A stretch of 28,782 nucleotides of DNA from Clostridia bacterium (GTDB lineage Bacteria; Bacillota; Clostridia; Christensenellales; CAG-1252). The notes under the pieces are model-generated. The model was not told the DNA's origin and made no database searches. It saw only the letters and a program-made list of their open reading frames with translations. The DNA lies in NCBI GenBank assembly GCA_017615495.1, contig JAGAAA010000033.1:1-28782 (forward strand), read 5' to 3'. Shown here piece by piece: positions 1-7,993 of the stretch (its first letter is position 1; every line of letters starts with the position of its first letter). The position numbers were made by a program, and so were the translations under genes.

Positions 1-3000
1 TTCCTCTTCGCTTTGCAAAGTGAAGGGAAGGTTTTCCATAACGGCATGGTACGCCGTGCCCTTGACGACGTCCTCTTCGGGGAAGAACTTGGTGGCGGGC
101 GGGCAGCCGTCTTTCATTGCATTTATTGCCGTTACCGTAAACTTTATACCCGTTTGGGTTGCAATTTCATGCGGATAGCGATAAGAAAGCGCCGAGCGAA
201 GAAGCCCGACGGTGCGTTTGACCGCCTCTTCGTCCGCTACGTCCTCGGCGGCGCCCACTTTGGGCGGCTCGGCAAACGTTACGGAAGAGTAATCCGTAAC
301 GTACTCTTTGTGCCCGTTGAGCCCGGTCAGGATCAGTTGCGAGCAACAAAGCGATTTTTCCTTTTTCTCCTTGAGGGTTTGGGGTGCGATCTCCTCAGTA
401 AAGCAATCCTTTTCCTTGGGAACGCTGCCGGACAGGAACAAATAATTTTCCGCGCGCGTAAAGGCAACGTAAAGCAGGCGCAAGCAATCTTCCTTGAGTT
501 CCTTGACTTTCTTTTGCGCAAACAGTTCGAAAAGCAGTTCCTTCCCCGCGCCGGATTCCTTGCGGCAAACGCCGAATTCACGGTCCATGCGAACGACGGC
601 GCCGTATTCCGCCCTGTTTATGATCTCCCGCCCGAGCCCGATCACAAAAACGACGGGGAATTGCAAACCTTTGCTCTTGTGCATCGTCATCACGTTGACG
701 GCGTCGCGCTCCGCGATCTCCCCTTCGAGCTCCATTTTGTAATAGTTGTCAAAATAGTCGATATACTCCGAAACGGAATCGGTGGCTTTGCCCGCTTTTA
801 AGGTTTCCGCAAAGGAAAGGATCTGCCCCATGACCGCTCTGCCGTCAGTGCGGCGCAAAACGGTGGGACGGAGCCGCTCCTCCACCAGCGACGAAACGAG
901 TTCGTAAAGAGAAAGCGAGCTCGCCAAGAAGCGATAGCGCTCCAAATACTCAAAGACTTCTTTCAGCTTGGGCATATCTTCCGCCACGCTCACCGCCTTT
1001 TTATAGAAGGCGTCGCCCTCGCCCTTGGAAGCGATCTCCGCAAGCTCCTCCACCGTAAAGGAGAAGATATCCGAGCGAAGCACCGAGAGCAACGCGTAAT
1101 CGTCGTTGGGGCTGACCAACAGGCGCAGGAAGTCCACGATGGAACAAACGTCGGCGTTGTCCGAATCGCGCACGAAGCCGCCCACGTTGACGGGGATGCC
1201 CGCTTCGCGCAGGCATTCTATCACCTTTTCCTGCACGGTGTTTTGCTTCATCCCCACCTGCGAAAGGATGGCGATATCCTTATAAGAAAGGGTAAATTCC
1301 TCGTTGTTTTTTGTTTTGCGAAGCACCGTCCGCCCCGATGCGGGACGCACCAGCTCGAGGATGCGGTCACGCACCCACTCGGCTTCCTTGTATTCGTTGT
1401 CTTTCTGTTTGGCTTCCGCCGCCGCTTCTCTTACGCTGTAGACCCCCAAGACGGGAGTTTCCTCCTCGGTTTCTTCCTTTTTGGGGTAGAAGAAGCATTC
1501 GACGCGACCGCTGCCGTCGTGCTTGCCGTCGCGGTTTGCCTGCGGGTAATCCACGCCGCCGAAATCCTCGGTCATCAAATTGCCGAATACGAGGTTGACG
1601 AAGTCGATGACGGCGTCGGATGAACGGAAGTTTGCGTCAAAGGAGATCACCTCGGCGTCCTTGTCCGCCGCCCCTTTCTTGACGCGAGCGCCGAAAAGAT
1701 CCGGATCTGCATGGCGGAAGCGGAAAATGCTTTGCTTGACGTCGCCCACGACGAAGAGGTTGCCCTCCCCCGCGATGGCGCGCATCAACCTTTCCTGCAA
1801 ACGGTTGAGGTCCTGCGACTCGTCCATCATCAAGTGCTTGCAACCAATTTCTTTGGCGACGGCGGGGTCTTCTGTCAAAAGGGTGAGCGCCGCGTGCTCC
1901 ACGTCGGAGAAGTCAAGCGCTTGCTCCTCTTTTTTGATGGCTTCGTAGTACTCTTTGAACTTTTGCGTGAGTTCGACGACGGTAAAAACGTCCCTGGAAG
2001 CCGCAACCATCAGCGCGACGGTTTCGTCGTAATCTTTTTGCAAAAGATAGGTCGTTCCGTCTTTAAAGCGCAGGAAGTCTTCGCGCCACTTTTTGTAGAT
2101 CTCCGCGACCTTTTCCCAAACGGCAAGGGCGTCGGGGAAGCTTTCCTTTTCCTTTTTCAAGATGGGTTGCAACCCGCCGGCGTTCCTTGCGACGGTCATC
2201 ACCTCCCGCAAACTGCGGCTTGCCTTAACGCCTTCCAAAACGCTTACGATCGTCTCGTATTGATGGGTCATGCGCCAATCGCCTTGCGGCGGATTAAAAT
2301 ACAGCTCGTCGATCTGTTTTTTTGCAAAAGTCGCCTTATTTACGAGCTCCGCGACGTAGGCTTTGACCGCGGGGTGATCCTCCGCGCTTCCCGACGCAAG
2401 CGCTTTTGCGTTTTGCAGGAAGGCGGCGCCGTCCTCGGTCATTTCGGCATAATCGTACAGGCTTTGGATGTAGCCCGCCAAGGCTTCGTCCTCTTCTCTT
2501 CCGAAGGAAGTCAGGAAGCGATAGTATTCGTCCGGGTCGGCGTTTTCGCCGTAAAGCAACTTGCCCGCAAACTCGTCCAGCGTTTGCTTCATCGCCTTTT
2601 TGCGGTAAGCTTTTGCCGTTTCCTCCTCCACCAGCGATACGGTGGGCGGCAGGTTCAAAAACTCAAAATGCGTTTTGACGAGGGAATAACAGAAGGAATC
2701 GATGGTGCTGCAATGGAGAAGCGGCAACCTATCGAGGGCGTCCATAAGCACCGTTCTGTCCCCGCCCTTCGCCTTTTTGATCTCCTCGATCAAAGAGGAC
2801 GCCAAGCGCGCCTTCATCTCCGCCGCCGCCGCATCGGCAAACGTGAGCATCACAACGGAAGAGATATCCACCTTGTCCTTTAAGACGAGGTCGATCACGC
2901 GGGAAACCATCGTCGTGGTCTTGCCCGCGCCGGCGGAAGCGGTGACGATCACCTGCCTCTTCCTGCTGTTTATTGCGTCGTTTTGCTCTTTAGTCGGCAT
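1..3000 (-). CDS. addA: ATP-dependent helicase/nuclease subunit A, AddA (3' end cut by window edge)
   Basis: UvrD-like SF1 helicase plus RecB-type nuclease subunit of AddAB, which resects double-strand breaks for RecA loading. The minus frame is open from the ATG at 3000 to base 1, about 1000 residues. Motifs seen: Walker A ASAGAGKTT near residue 22, Walker B-like MMDESQDLN (usual form DEYQDTN), motif III VGDVKQSIFRFR, motif IV DANFRSS, motif V MTMHKSKGLQFP, motif VI LRLLYVAFTRAENYL. It breaks off just after GTAYHAVMENLPF, the entry to the C-terminal nuclease domain. Family members run about 1150-1250 aa, so roughly 200 residues, including the nuclease catalytic residues, lie outside the window. 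The start overlaps the addB stop by 11 nt, indicating translational coupling. Family identity is very secure. Confidence 0.95.
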   Translation of the reverse strand, partial: MPTKEQNDAINSRKRQVIVTASAGAGKTTTMVSRVIDLVLKDKVDISSVVMLTFADAAAAEMKARLASSLIEEIKKAKGGDRTVLMDALDRLPLLHCSTIDSFCYSLVKTHFEFLNLPPTVSLVEEETAKAYRKKAMKQTLDEFAGKLLYGENADPDEYYRFLTSFGREEDEALAGYIQSLYDYAEMTEDGAAFLQNAKALASGSAEDHPAVKAYVAELVNKATFAKKQIDELYFNPPQGDWRMTHQYETIVSVLEGVKASRSLREVMTVARNAGGLQPILKKEKESFPDALAVWEKVAEIYKKWREDFLRFKDGTTYLLQKDYDETVALMVAASRDVFTVVELTQKFKEYYEAIKKEEQALDFSDVEHAALTLLTEDPAVAKEIGCKHLMMDESQDLNRLQERLMRAIAGEGNLFVVGDVKQSIFRFRHADPDLFGARVKKGAADKDAEVISFDANFRSSDAVIDFVNLVFGNLMTEDFGGVDYPQANRDGKHDGSGRVECFFYPKKEETEEETPVLGVYSVREAAAEAKQKDNEYKEAEWVRDRILELVRPASGRTVLRKTKNNEEFTLSYKDIAILSQVGMKQNTVQEKVIECLREAGIPVNVGGFVRDSDNADVCSIVDFLRLLVSPNDDYALLSVLRSDIFSFTVEELAEIASKGEGDAFYKKAVSVAEDMPKLKEVFEYLERYRFLASSLSLYELVSSLVEERLRPTVLRRTDGRAVMGQILSFAETLKAGKATDSVSEYIDYFDNYYKMELEGEIAERDAVNVMTMHKSKGLQFPVVFVIGLGREIINRAEYGAVVRMDREFGVCRKESGAGKELLFELFAQKKVKELKEDCLRLLYVAFTRAENYLFLSGSVPKEKDCFTEEIAPQTLKEKKEKSLCCSQLILTGLNGHKEYVTDYSSVTFAEPPKVGAAEDVADEEAVKRTVGLLRSALSYRYPHEIATQTGIKFTVTAINAMKDGCPPATKFFPEEDVVKGTAYHAVMENLPFTLQSEEE

Positions 3001-6000
3001 TTTCCGGCTCCTTGTTCTCCGTCATAATGGTGTGGATATCTTCCGAAGAAACTTGTTTTTGGGCGCGAACGGTCTGCTTTGCGTGACGGCAAACGCTTTT
3101 TGCTTCGCAATAAGAGCAGATCAAATTTCTGCCGCCGGCCAGCCCGGTGGGGAGGACGTACCCTTCCTTGATCTCCTTGACGGCGCCCGAAGCGACCGCT
3201 AAGGCGTAGTCCACCTGCGCTTGGAAGGCGGCTTTTGTCAAAAGCATCTTTTCTTTTTCCGTAAGCCCATCCTTGCCGTAATAGACCCCCGTATAGGGAG
3301 AAGGCTCGGCGGAAAGACCGTTGTCCAACTTGTCAATGAGCGACGCCCCCTCTTCGCCCGTCATTTTTGGCCCGAAAAGCACCTGCTCGCCCTTCTTCTT
3401 TTTATCGGAAAGAGAATAGTAGAGAGCGGCGACAGGGTCGTAGCCTGAATTTTGCAAGACGGCAAGATAAGCGGGAAGCTGTATCTTCTTGCCCACGTAC
3501 AATTCATCCGAAGCCACCTTGGCGCTGCCCGTTTTGTAATCGATGGCGGCAGCGTAAAGGGCGCCGTTCTCCTTGTAAACGTCCACGCGGTCGATCTGCC
3601 CTTCGAGGGGCACGCCCCCTATCTTGACGGTGCGCAGAGGCGGAAGCGCCTTTTCGGACGCTTCGCGCTTTTCCGGGAAGCGCTTTTCAAACAGCGCCGG
3701 CTTGAAAGAGGAATTTACGATCTGATTTTTTACCGTCACGGCGATCTCGGACGCCCGCCTGATCTCGCGCGCAACCACTCTGTCGCCGAGCTGGCGTTTG
3801 ACGGGCTCGTACTTGGGCTCGTCAAAGATCTTTTCCGCAAGGCGCTTTGCCCTTGCTCTGGCTTCATCGTCCGAAACGTTGAAGTTGCCCTTAAGTTCTT
3901 CCGCAAAACGCTTCATACACTCGTGCACGACGATACCGCTATCACGCAAGTCGAAGGAAACGCCCCTCTTCTCTCGCGCGCCGATGCCGTATCTTACAAA
4001 ATGCAGGAAGGGGCACTTGAAATAACTTTCCAGTTCCGAAACGCTTGTGGAACCTTTTTTGAAAAACAGATCCTTGTTTTGCAGGTACTCGACGCGCTCC
4101 TCGCCGTACTCTTGCGGGAAGCGCTCGCCCAAAACTTCCGCCACCGCGCGGGCGACGACTTTTTCCTTTTCGCCGAGAAGTCCCTCGCGGTAACGACGGG
4201 AATACTCTACGAAAAAGATCTCCGCCACCTGCCTGGTGGGGATCAACACGTCCGCGTCGTAGTCTTTTAAAACGTCGGCGCACTTTTTAACGGGAAGAGA
4301 AAAGATCTCCTTGATCTGCAAAAAGCAGGGAGAGCCGTTTTTGGATTCCACGTGCGAAAGATACGTCCTTTCCCCGCGAAGCAACAGTTGCACGACGTGG
4401 AAACGGCTTTGCTCCAATTCCTCCACGCCCACGTTTTCAATGATAATGTTGTTATTCTGCCACGCCTGGTATTCCGTCATGCCGAGGATGCCCTCGCCCA
4501 CCGCTTCCAGCGGGAAGAGACCTTCCTCCGCGCCCAGCACGAACAAGGCGGGGATGGGGGCGTACATCGCTTGCTCGACGGGCGCGAAATAAACGCAATC
4601 CAAACTGACGGGGAGGGTGGCAATCTTTACCTGCCCGGCGCCCGCGGTCAACGCGAGCACGAAGTCCTTGAATTCCACCGTTTCTTCCCCGCGCAGTTCC
4701 ACGAGGGTGTCGAGGAGCTCCATCATCGCTTGGGGCACTTGGCGGATCACTTCCGCCTGTTCCAAAAGCCCTCTTGCGTGCACTTCGGAAACGTACTTTT
4801 CGATCCTCGCGTCAAAATCGCCCGTTAACAAAAACTCCTTAAACGCCGCGGCGTACTCACGGACGGCGGCGGTCTTTTGCAGCTTTTCAAACGCGGCGAG
4901 CTCTTTCGTCAAACTCTCGCGAAGCTTTTCCGCAAACGGATAAAGCTCGTCCTCTTCGAAAAGATCGAACTTCTTTTTGAAAAACCCGCGGTCGGCGCCG
5001 CTTTTGTCGAGGTAATCGAAAAACGCCGCTTTTTCTTCCGTGGTAGCTTCAAACAAAGAGTGCAAAACGTACTTACGCACGAGGGCGCCGTCGTAGCCCT
5101 TGACGACGATTTCCGGCGCAAGCATCAAATGACGGAAGACGTCCGAGCCGGAAAGCGGCACGCGGCGGTCTGCAAAGAGCGGCACGCCGTACGCGCGGAA
5201 TACTCTTTCCACGACCGGGAGATACTCCTCAAAAGACGGGGTAATGACCGCAACGTCGGAATAGCGCATCCCCTCCTTGCGGACAAGGCGCACGATCTCG
5301 GTGGCAAGCAAAGTAACTTCCTCCACGGCGTCCTTGGCTTCCCAAAGGGAAATTGCGCTTGACGCGCCGGAAGAGAAGGAATAGGAAAAGAGTTCGTCCG
5401 CGAGCTTTTTCTTGACGCCGGAAAGCGCGGTGGGAACGGAATGGTAAACCTTTTGAACGCCCGCATTTTCCGCCGCGTACTCGAGTTTCTTCAAAAGTTT
5501 GGGGTAGATCCTGGCGTTTTGTGCGCCCGCCCCGTCCGCCACGGCGACGAAAACGTCCTTGGATTTTTTCATCAGAGCGGAAAGCACTTCGAGTTGTTTT
5601 TGGTTTAAGTCAACGTGATCCACCACGTAAAAACAAACGTCGCCGAGGTCCTCGCTGTTTTCCACGTAGCGAGCCAACGCCTCCAAACGGGTGGTGCTAT
5701 CGGTATGATTGATCTGCAATTCGGCAAGATAAGCGTCGTACAAATAGGCGATATCGTGGGTTTTTGCCCTGACGTAGCCTTTGAGTTTGCCTTCTATCTC
5801 GTAAAGCGCTTGCGGGGTGACGCCGCTGTTTCGGATGGAGGTGACGGCGGCGTATATCTCCGCCGCAAACCCCGGCTTCCCCGCCGCCTTTTGATAATGG
5901 ATAAGGTTTTTTGCCTCGCGGCGCACCACCTTTTCCATCAACATGACCGAGCCCGCGGGGGACAAACACGCGTTTACGCTCTCACCCAAAAAGACGCTCG

Positions 6001-6190
6001 CCAAACGAGCGAAACTCATAACTTCAACGTTAAAAAGGCTCTTTTTGCCAAGTTTGGCGGAGATGGTCTTTTCCACCGCCAAGGTAAAGGGATCGGGCGC
6101 GATAACGACGTGCCTGCCTTGCTCTTGGATCATTGAAACGACCGCTTCCGCGGCAAGATGCGCGGTTTGCGCTTTAACTACGTGTAGCAT
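2990..6190 (-). CDS. addB: ATP-dependent nuclease subunit B, AddB/RexB
   Basis: Second subunit of the AddAB/RexAB helicase-nuclease, about 1066 aa. The C-terminal half has the RecB-family nuclease core GQIDRVDV ... AAIDYKTGSA. The iron-sulfur cysteine pattern is FKCPFLHFVRYG followed far downstream by ICSYCEAKSVC (C-x2-C-x5-C). The N-terminus (MLHVVKAQTAHLAAEAV) has no GxxGxGKT Walker A, so it resembles streptococcal RexB more than Bacillus AddB. I chose the ATG at 6190. A start further upstream at 6241 would place the -35 and -10 boxes inside the gene and adds residues unlike the family. No Shine-Dalgarno precedes 6190; the -10 box ends 6 nt before the ATG, so the mRNA is probably leaderless. 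addA follows with an overlap. Confidence 0.93.
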   Translation of the reverse strand: MLHVVKAQTAHLAAEAVVSMIQEQGRHVVIAPDPFTLAVEKTISAKLGKKSLFNVEVMSFARLASVFLGESVNACLSPAGSVMLMEKVVRREAKNLIHYQKAAGKPGFAAEIYAAVTSIRNSGVTPQALYEIEGKLKGYVRAKTHDIAYLYDAYLAELQINHTDSTTRLEALARYVENSEDLGDVCFYVVDHVDLNQKQLEVLSALMKKSKDVFVAVADGAGAQNARIYPKLLKKLEYAAENAGVQKVYHSVPTALSGVKKKLADELFSYSFSSGASSAISLWEAKDAVEEVTLLATEIVRLVRKEGMRYSDVAVITPSFEEYLPVVERVFRAYGVPLFADRRVPLSGSDVFRHLMLAPEIVVKGYDGALVRKYVLHSLFEATTEEKAAFFDYLDKSGADRGFFKKKFDLFEEDELYPFAEKLRESLTKELAAFEKLQKTAAVREYAAAFKEFLLTGDFDARIEKYVSEVHARGLLEQAEVIRQVPQAMMELLDTLVELRGEETVEFKDFVLALTAGAGQVKIATLPVSLDCVYFAPVEQAMYAPIPALFVLGAEEGLFPLEAVGEGILGMTEYQAWQNNNIIIENVGVEELEQSRFHVVQLLLRGERTYLSHVESKNGSPCFLQIKEIFSLPVKKCADVLKDYDADVLIPTRQVAEIFFVEYSRRYREGLLGEKEKVVARAVAEVLGERFPQEYGEERVEYLQNKDLFFKKGSTSVSELESYFKCPFLHFVRYGIGAREKRGVSFDLRDSGIVVHECMKRFAEELKGNFNVSDDEARARAKRLAEKIFDEPKYEPVKRQLGDRVVAREIRRASEIAVTVKNQIVNSSFKPALFEKRFPEKREASEKALPPLRTVKIGGVPLEGQIDRVDVYKENGALYAAAIDYKTGSAKVASDELYVGKKIQLPAYLAVLQNSGYDPVAALYYSLSDKKKKGEQVLFGPKMTGEEGASLIDKLDNGLSAEPSPYTGVYYGKDGLTEKEKMLLTKAAFQAQVDYALAVASGAVKEIKEGYVLPTGLAGGRNLICSYCEAKSVCRHAKQTVRAQKQVSSEDIHTIMTENKEPENAD

Positions 6191-6196
6191 ATAGGT

Positions 6197-6226
6197 ATTA
6201 TAACCTATAAATAAAACATTTGACAA
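6197..6226 (-). promoter_or_regulatory. addBA promoter, leaderless architecture
   Basis: On the minus strand, TTGTCA (6226-6221), an 18-nt spacer, then a perfect TATAAT (6202-6197), then 6 nt and the addB ATG at 6190. Transcription should begin at or beside the A of the start codon. The -35 box overlaps the -35 box of the divergent plus-strand promoter by 5 bp. Inferred from consensus match and spacing only. Confidence 0.75.
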
Positions 6227-6248
6227 TAGCGCAACCGACAATTAAAAT
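6220..6248 (+). promoter_or_regulatory. Promoter of the 6266 lipoprotein gene
   Basis: TTGACA at 6220-6225, 17-nt spacer, TAAAAT at 6243-6248, then GAGAGG (6255-6260) as ribosome binding site and ATG at 6266. The leader would be only about 10 nt. The -35 hexamer is shared with the opposing addBA promoter, so simultaneous RNA polymerase binding at both should be mutually exclusive. Confidence 0.75.
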
Positions 6249-6265
6249 TTATTTGAGAGGTGTCT

Positions 6266-7156
6266 ATGAAAAAAGTTTTATTGACTGTGTTGATTCTCGC
6301 TCTTTGCGCCGTACCCGTGCTTTTTACCGCTTGCTCCAACGTTTCGCAACGCGACCTTTTGACCACGGGCTACGTTTGCAGCGATGACGGCTACGAGTAT
6401 TTTTCGTACGACGTCTATCATAAGGACGGCAACGGAAAAACCCTCGTCGGCGAGATGACGATGAAGTTTGAGCCCAAAAAGGCCGTGGACGTCACCCTCC
6501 CCTCTGCGACGGAAGAGGCGGGGCAAAAAACCTTTGCTTCCTTTAGCGGCACGCTGCTTTCCATCGACGTTACGATGACAAACGGGGACAGCATTCTTTC
6601 CCGCGTGATCTACAGCAGCAGTTGCGCCCCCACCTTCAGTTACAAAAAGACCGTGATCGGCGGGGTGGAAAAGGTGATGCAGGTTTCTTACGAAGGCAAG
6701 TACCTCTACGCCAAGCGTTTTGAAAACGGCAAAGAGGCCGCGTCCCTCCGCTACAAGGCGGCAAGTTGCCTTGACAACGAATCGCTCTATGCTTTGGTGC
6801 GCGCGTCTTCGGTGGGCAACTCCTCTTATTCCTTCAGTTACAAGTGCGTCAACCCCTTGACGATGAACGCCGACGGCATGACAATCAGCAGAGTGGGCTC
6901 CTCGGATGAGACCATCGACGTGCTCACCCCCACCGATTACACCCTGCCCGAAGGCAAGGAGAAGTACACCACGCCCACCTACGTCTTCCGCATCCAAACC
7001 GACAACCAATACGCATCTTCTTATACGATGGAGATCACGCAAAAGAGCCAAACCGTCAAAAACGACAAGATCAACGTAAAGAACGTTAAGAAGATCATCA
7101 CTTCCATCACCGAAGGTGATTACGTCTACGTTTTGAAGGACGTGCAGATCGCGTAA
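6266..7156 (+). CDS. Putative lipoprotein, unknown function
   Basis: A 296-aa protein of no family I recognise. The N-terminus is a lipoprotein-type signal: MKK, a hydrophobic stretch (about residues 4-20), then LFTAC-S with the putative lipidated Cys near residue 22. The -3 residue is Phe rather than the usual Leu/Val/Ile, so lipidation is likely but not certain. The mature part is polar and rich in Ser/Thr/Tyr and alternating hydrophobic residues, suggesting a beta-rich extracytoplasmic domain. The start ATG at 6266 is fixed by GAGAGG 5 nt upstream; a GTG at 6260 lies inside that SD. It is monocistronic, followed by a terminator, and divergent from addBA with overlapping promoters. The antiparallel reading frame over the same bases is a shadow. 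Confidence 0.82.
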   Translation: MKKVLLTVLILALCAVPVLFTACSNVSQRDLLTTGYVCSDDGYEYFSYDVYHKDGNGKTLVGEMTMKFEPKKAVDVTLPSATEEAGQKTFASFSGTLLSIDVTMTNGDSILSRVIYSSSCAPTFSYKKTVIGGVEKVMQVSYEGKYLYAKRFENGKEAASLRYKAASCLDNESLYALVRASSVGNSSYSFSYKCVNPLTMNADGMTISRVGSSDETIDVLTPTDYTLPEGKEKYTTPTYVFRIQTDNQYASSYTMEITQKSQTVKNDKINVKNVKKIITSITEGDYVYVLKDVQIA

Positions 7157-7170
7157 ATAATTCTGATACA

Positions 7171-7206
7171 ACAAAAAGACCGCCGAACGCTCGGCGGTCT
7201 TTTTTA
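7171..7206. terminator. Bidirectional intrinsic terminator
   Basis: A 9-bp perfect stem, GACCGCCGA (7178-7186) with TCGGCGGTC (7191-7199), loop ACGC, with T-runs outward on both strands (7200-7206 on plus; the A-run at 7173-7177 reads as T on minus). It separates the convergent lipoprotein genes ending at 7156 and 7214. Confidence 0.92.
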
Positions 7207-7213
7207 TTTCACA

Positions 7214-7810
7214 TCACTTTAACTTTTTCTTTGCGTCTTCATCCGATTTTTCACTAAATGCGATTTTTTCCTTATCTACCGCATAAAATATCCTTGTACT
7301 ATATTCAGGCTTCCAATTATATTCTTCATAATCAAAAAAAGCTTGTATTATGATCCTCCCTTGTATTTGTTCTTCTGTTGCGTTTAGTTTTAATGTATAT
7401 GTTTCGTAGTGATTCGGTACATAGTAACGCTTTCCTTTTTTGTCTGCAAAGTATTCTCTTTCGGAATAATCCATTGTGGCTTTATGATAACCGCCGTCAA
7501 ACACATTCTCCCCGTCAAAAACGGTAAATCTTTCACATTCTATGCTCATTTCCAAAGGTTTTCCATCATTTAAAAATTGACGAATATCAGAACTCCAAAA
7601 CCCGTATCCTACAACAAGATTAATATGATCATTACGTAAAAAAACATCTTCCTTTATTGACGCGGTTGCGATAATATTTGACAAATTGACATCTGCTTTT
7701 ACTTTTCCTCCCACTTCAATCTCGTTTTTTTTGCATGAACAAAAAAACGTTATACAAAAACCGACTAACAACAAGCAAATTGCTATTTTTTTTATTGTAT
7801 ATTTTTTCAT
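7214..7810 (-). CDS. Putative lipoprotein, AT-rich, unknown function
   Basis: A 198-aa protein with a lipoprotein signal peptide: MKKYTIKKIAICLLLVGFC, then FFCSC-KK with the lipidated Cys near residue 26. No family recognised. The mature part is charged and rich in Tyr/Phe/Glu, with a likely beta-rich fold. ATG at 7810 follows GAGGAT about 7 nt upstream. Base composition is visibly more AT-rich than its neighbours (codons such as AAA, TTT, ATT, TAT dominate). The upstream region 7811-7920 is also AT-rich, which suggests recent acquisition. It is monocistronic, with its own promoter and a shared bidirectional terminator. Confidence 0.85.
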   Translation of the reverse strand: MKKYTIKKIAICLLLVGFCITFFCSCKKNEIEVGGKVKADVNLSNIIATASIKEDVFLRNDHINLVVGYGFWSSDIRQFLNDGKPLEMSIECERFTVFDGENVFDGGYHKATMDYSEREYFADKKGKRYYVPNHYETYTLKLNATEEQIQGRIIIQAFFDYEEYNWKPEYSTRIFYAVDKEKIAFSEKSDEDAKKKLK

Positions 7811-7870
7811 AAAAGCATCCTCATTTTTTATAATGTAACTCTATTAAACAATTGATCGTTTCTTATTAAA

Positions 7871-7899
7871 ATGCTAGTAAATTTTAGTTCATTTGTCAA
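7871..7899 (-). promoter_or_regulatory. Promoter of the 7810 lipoprotein gene
   Basis: On minus: TTGACA (7899-7894), 17-nt spacer, TAGCAT (7876-7871). The -35 is perfect and the -10 only fair. A TATAAA-like hexamer lies closer to the gene but lacks a good -35. Confidence 0.5.
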
Positions 7900-7924
7900 T
7901 ACTGTATATTATAAGTTTTGACAA

Positions 7925-7943
7925 TCCCCCGCTGTGCGGGGGA
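7925..7943. repeat. Short GC-rich palindrome
   Basis: An 8-bp perfect inverted repeat, TCCCCCGC (7925-7932) and GCGGGGGA (7936-7943), loop TGT, in an otherwise AT-rich intergenic stretch. It sits directly downstream of the 7994 gene's terminator. It could be a second terminator stem or a dispersed intergenic palindrome; no other copy was noticed here. Confidence 0.5.
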
Positions 7944-7976
7944 AAAGAAAAATTGCCGAGCGATTAAGCTCGGCAA
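7943..7976 (-). terminator. Terminator of the DUF2156-GNAT gene
   Basis: On minus: TTGCCGAGC (7976-7968), 6-nt loop, GCTCGGCAA (7961-7953), then TTTTTCTTTT. A perfect 9-bp stem 18 nt after the stop codon. Confidence 0.9.
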
Positions 7977-7993
7977 ATTATTTATATGCGGTT

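Noticed and set aside
13..801. Long plus-strand open frame opposite addA
   Set aside because: It is the exact complement frame of addA, arises from its codon bias, and has no SD or family features.
6278..7174. Minus-strand open frame covering the 6266 lipoprotein
   Set aside because: Antiparallel shadow; the plus frame has promoter, SD, signal peptide and terminator, and the minus frame has none.
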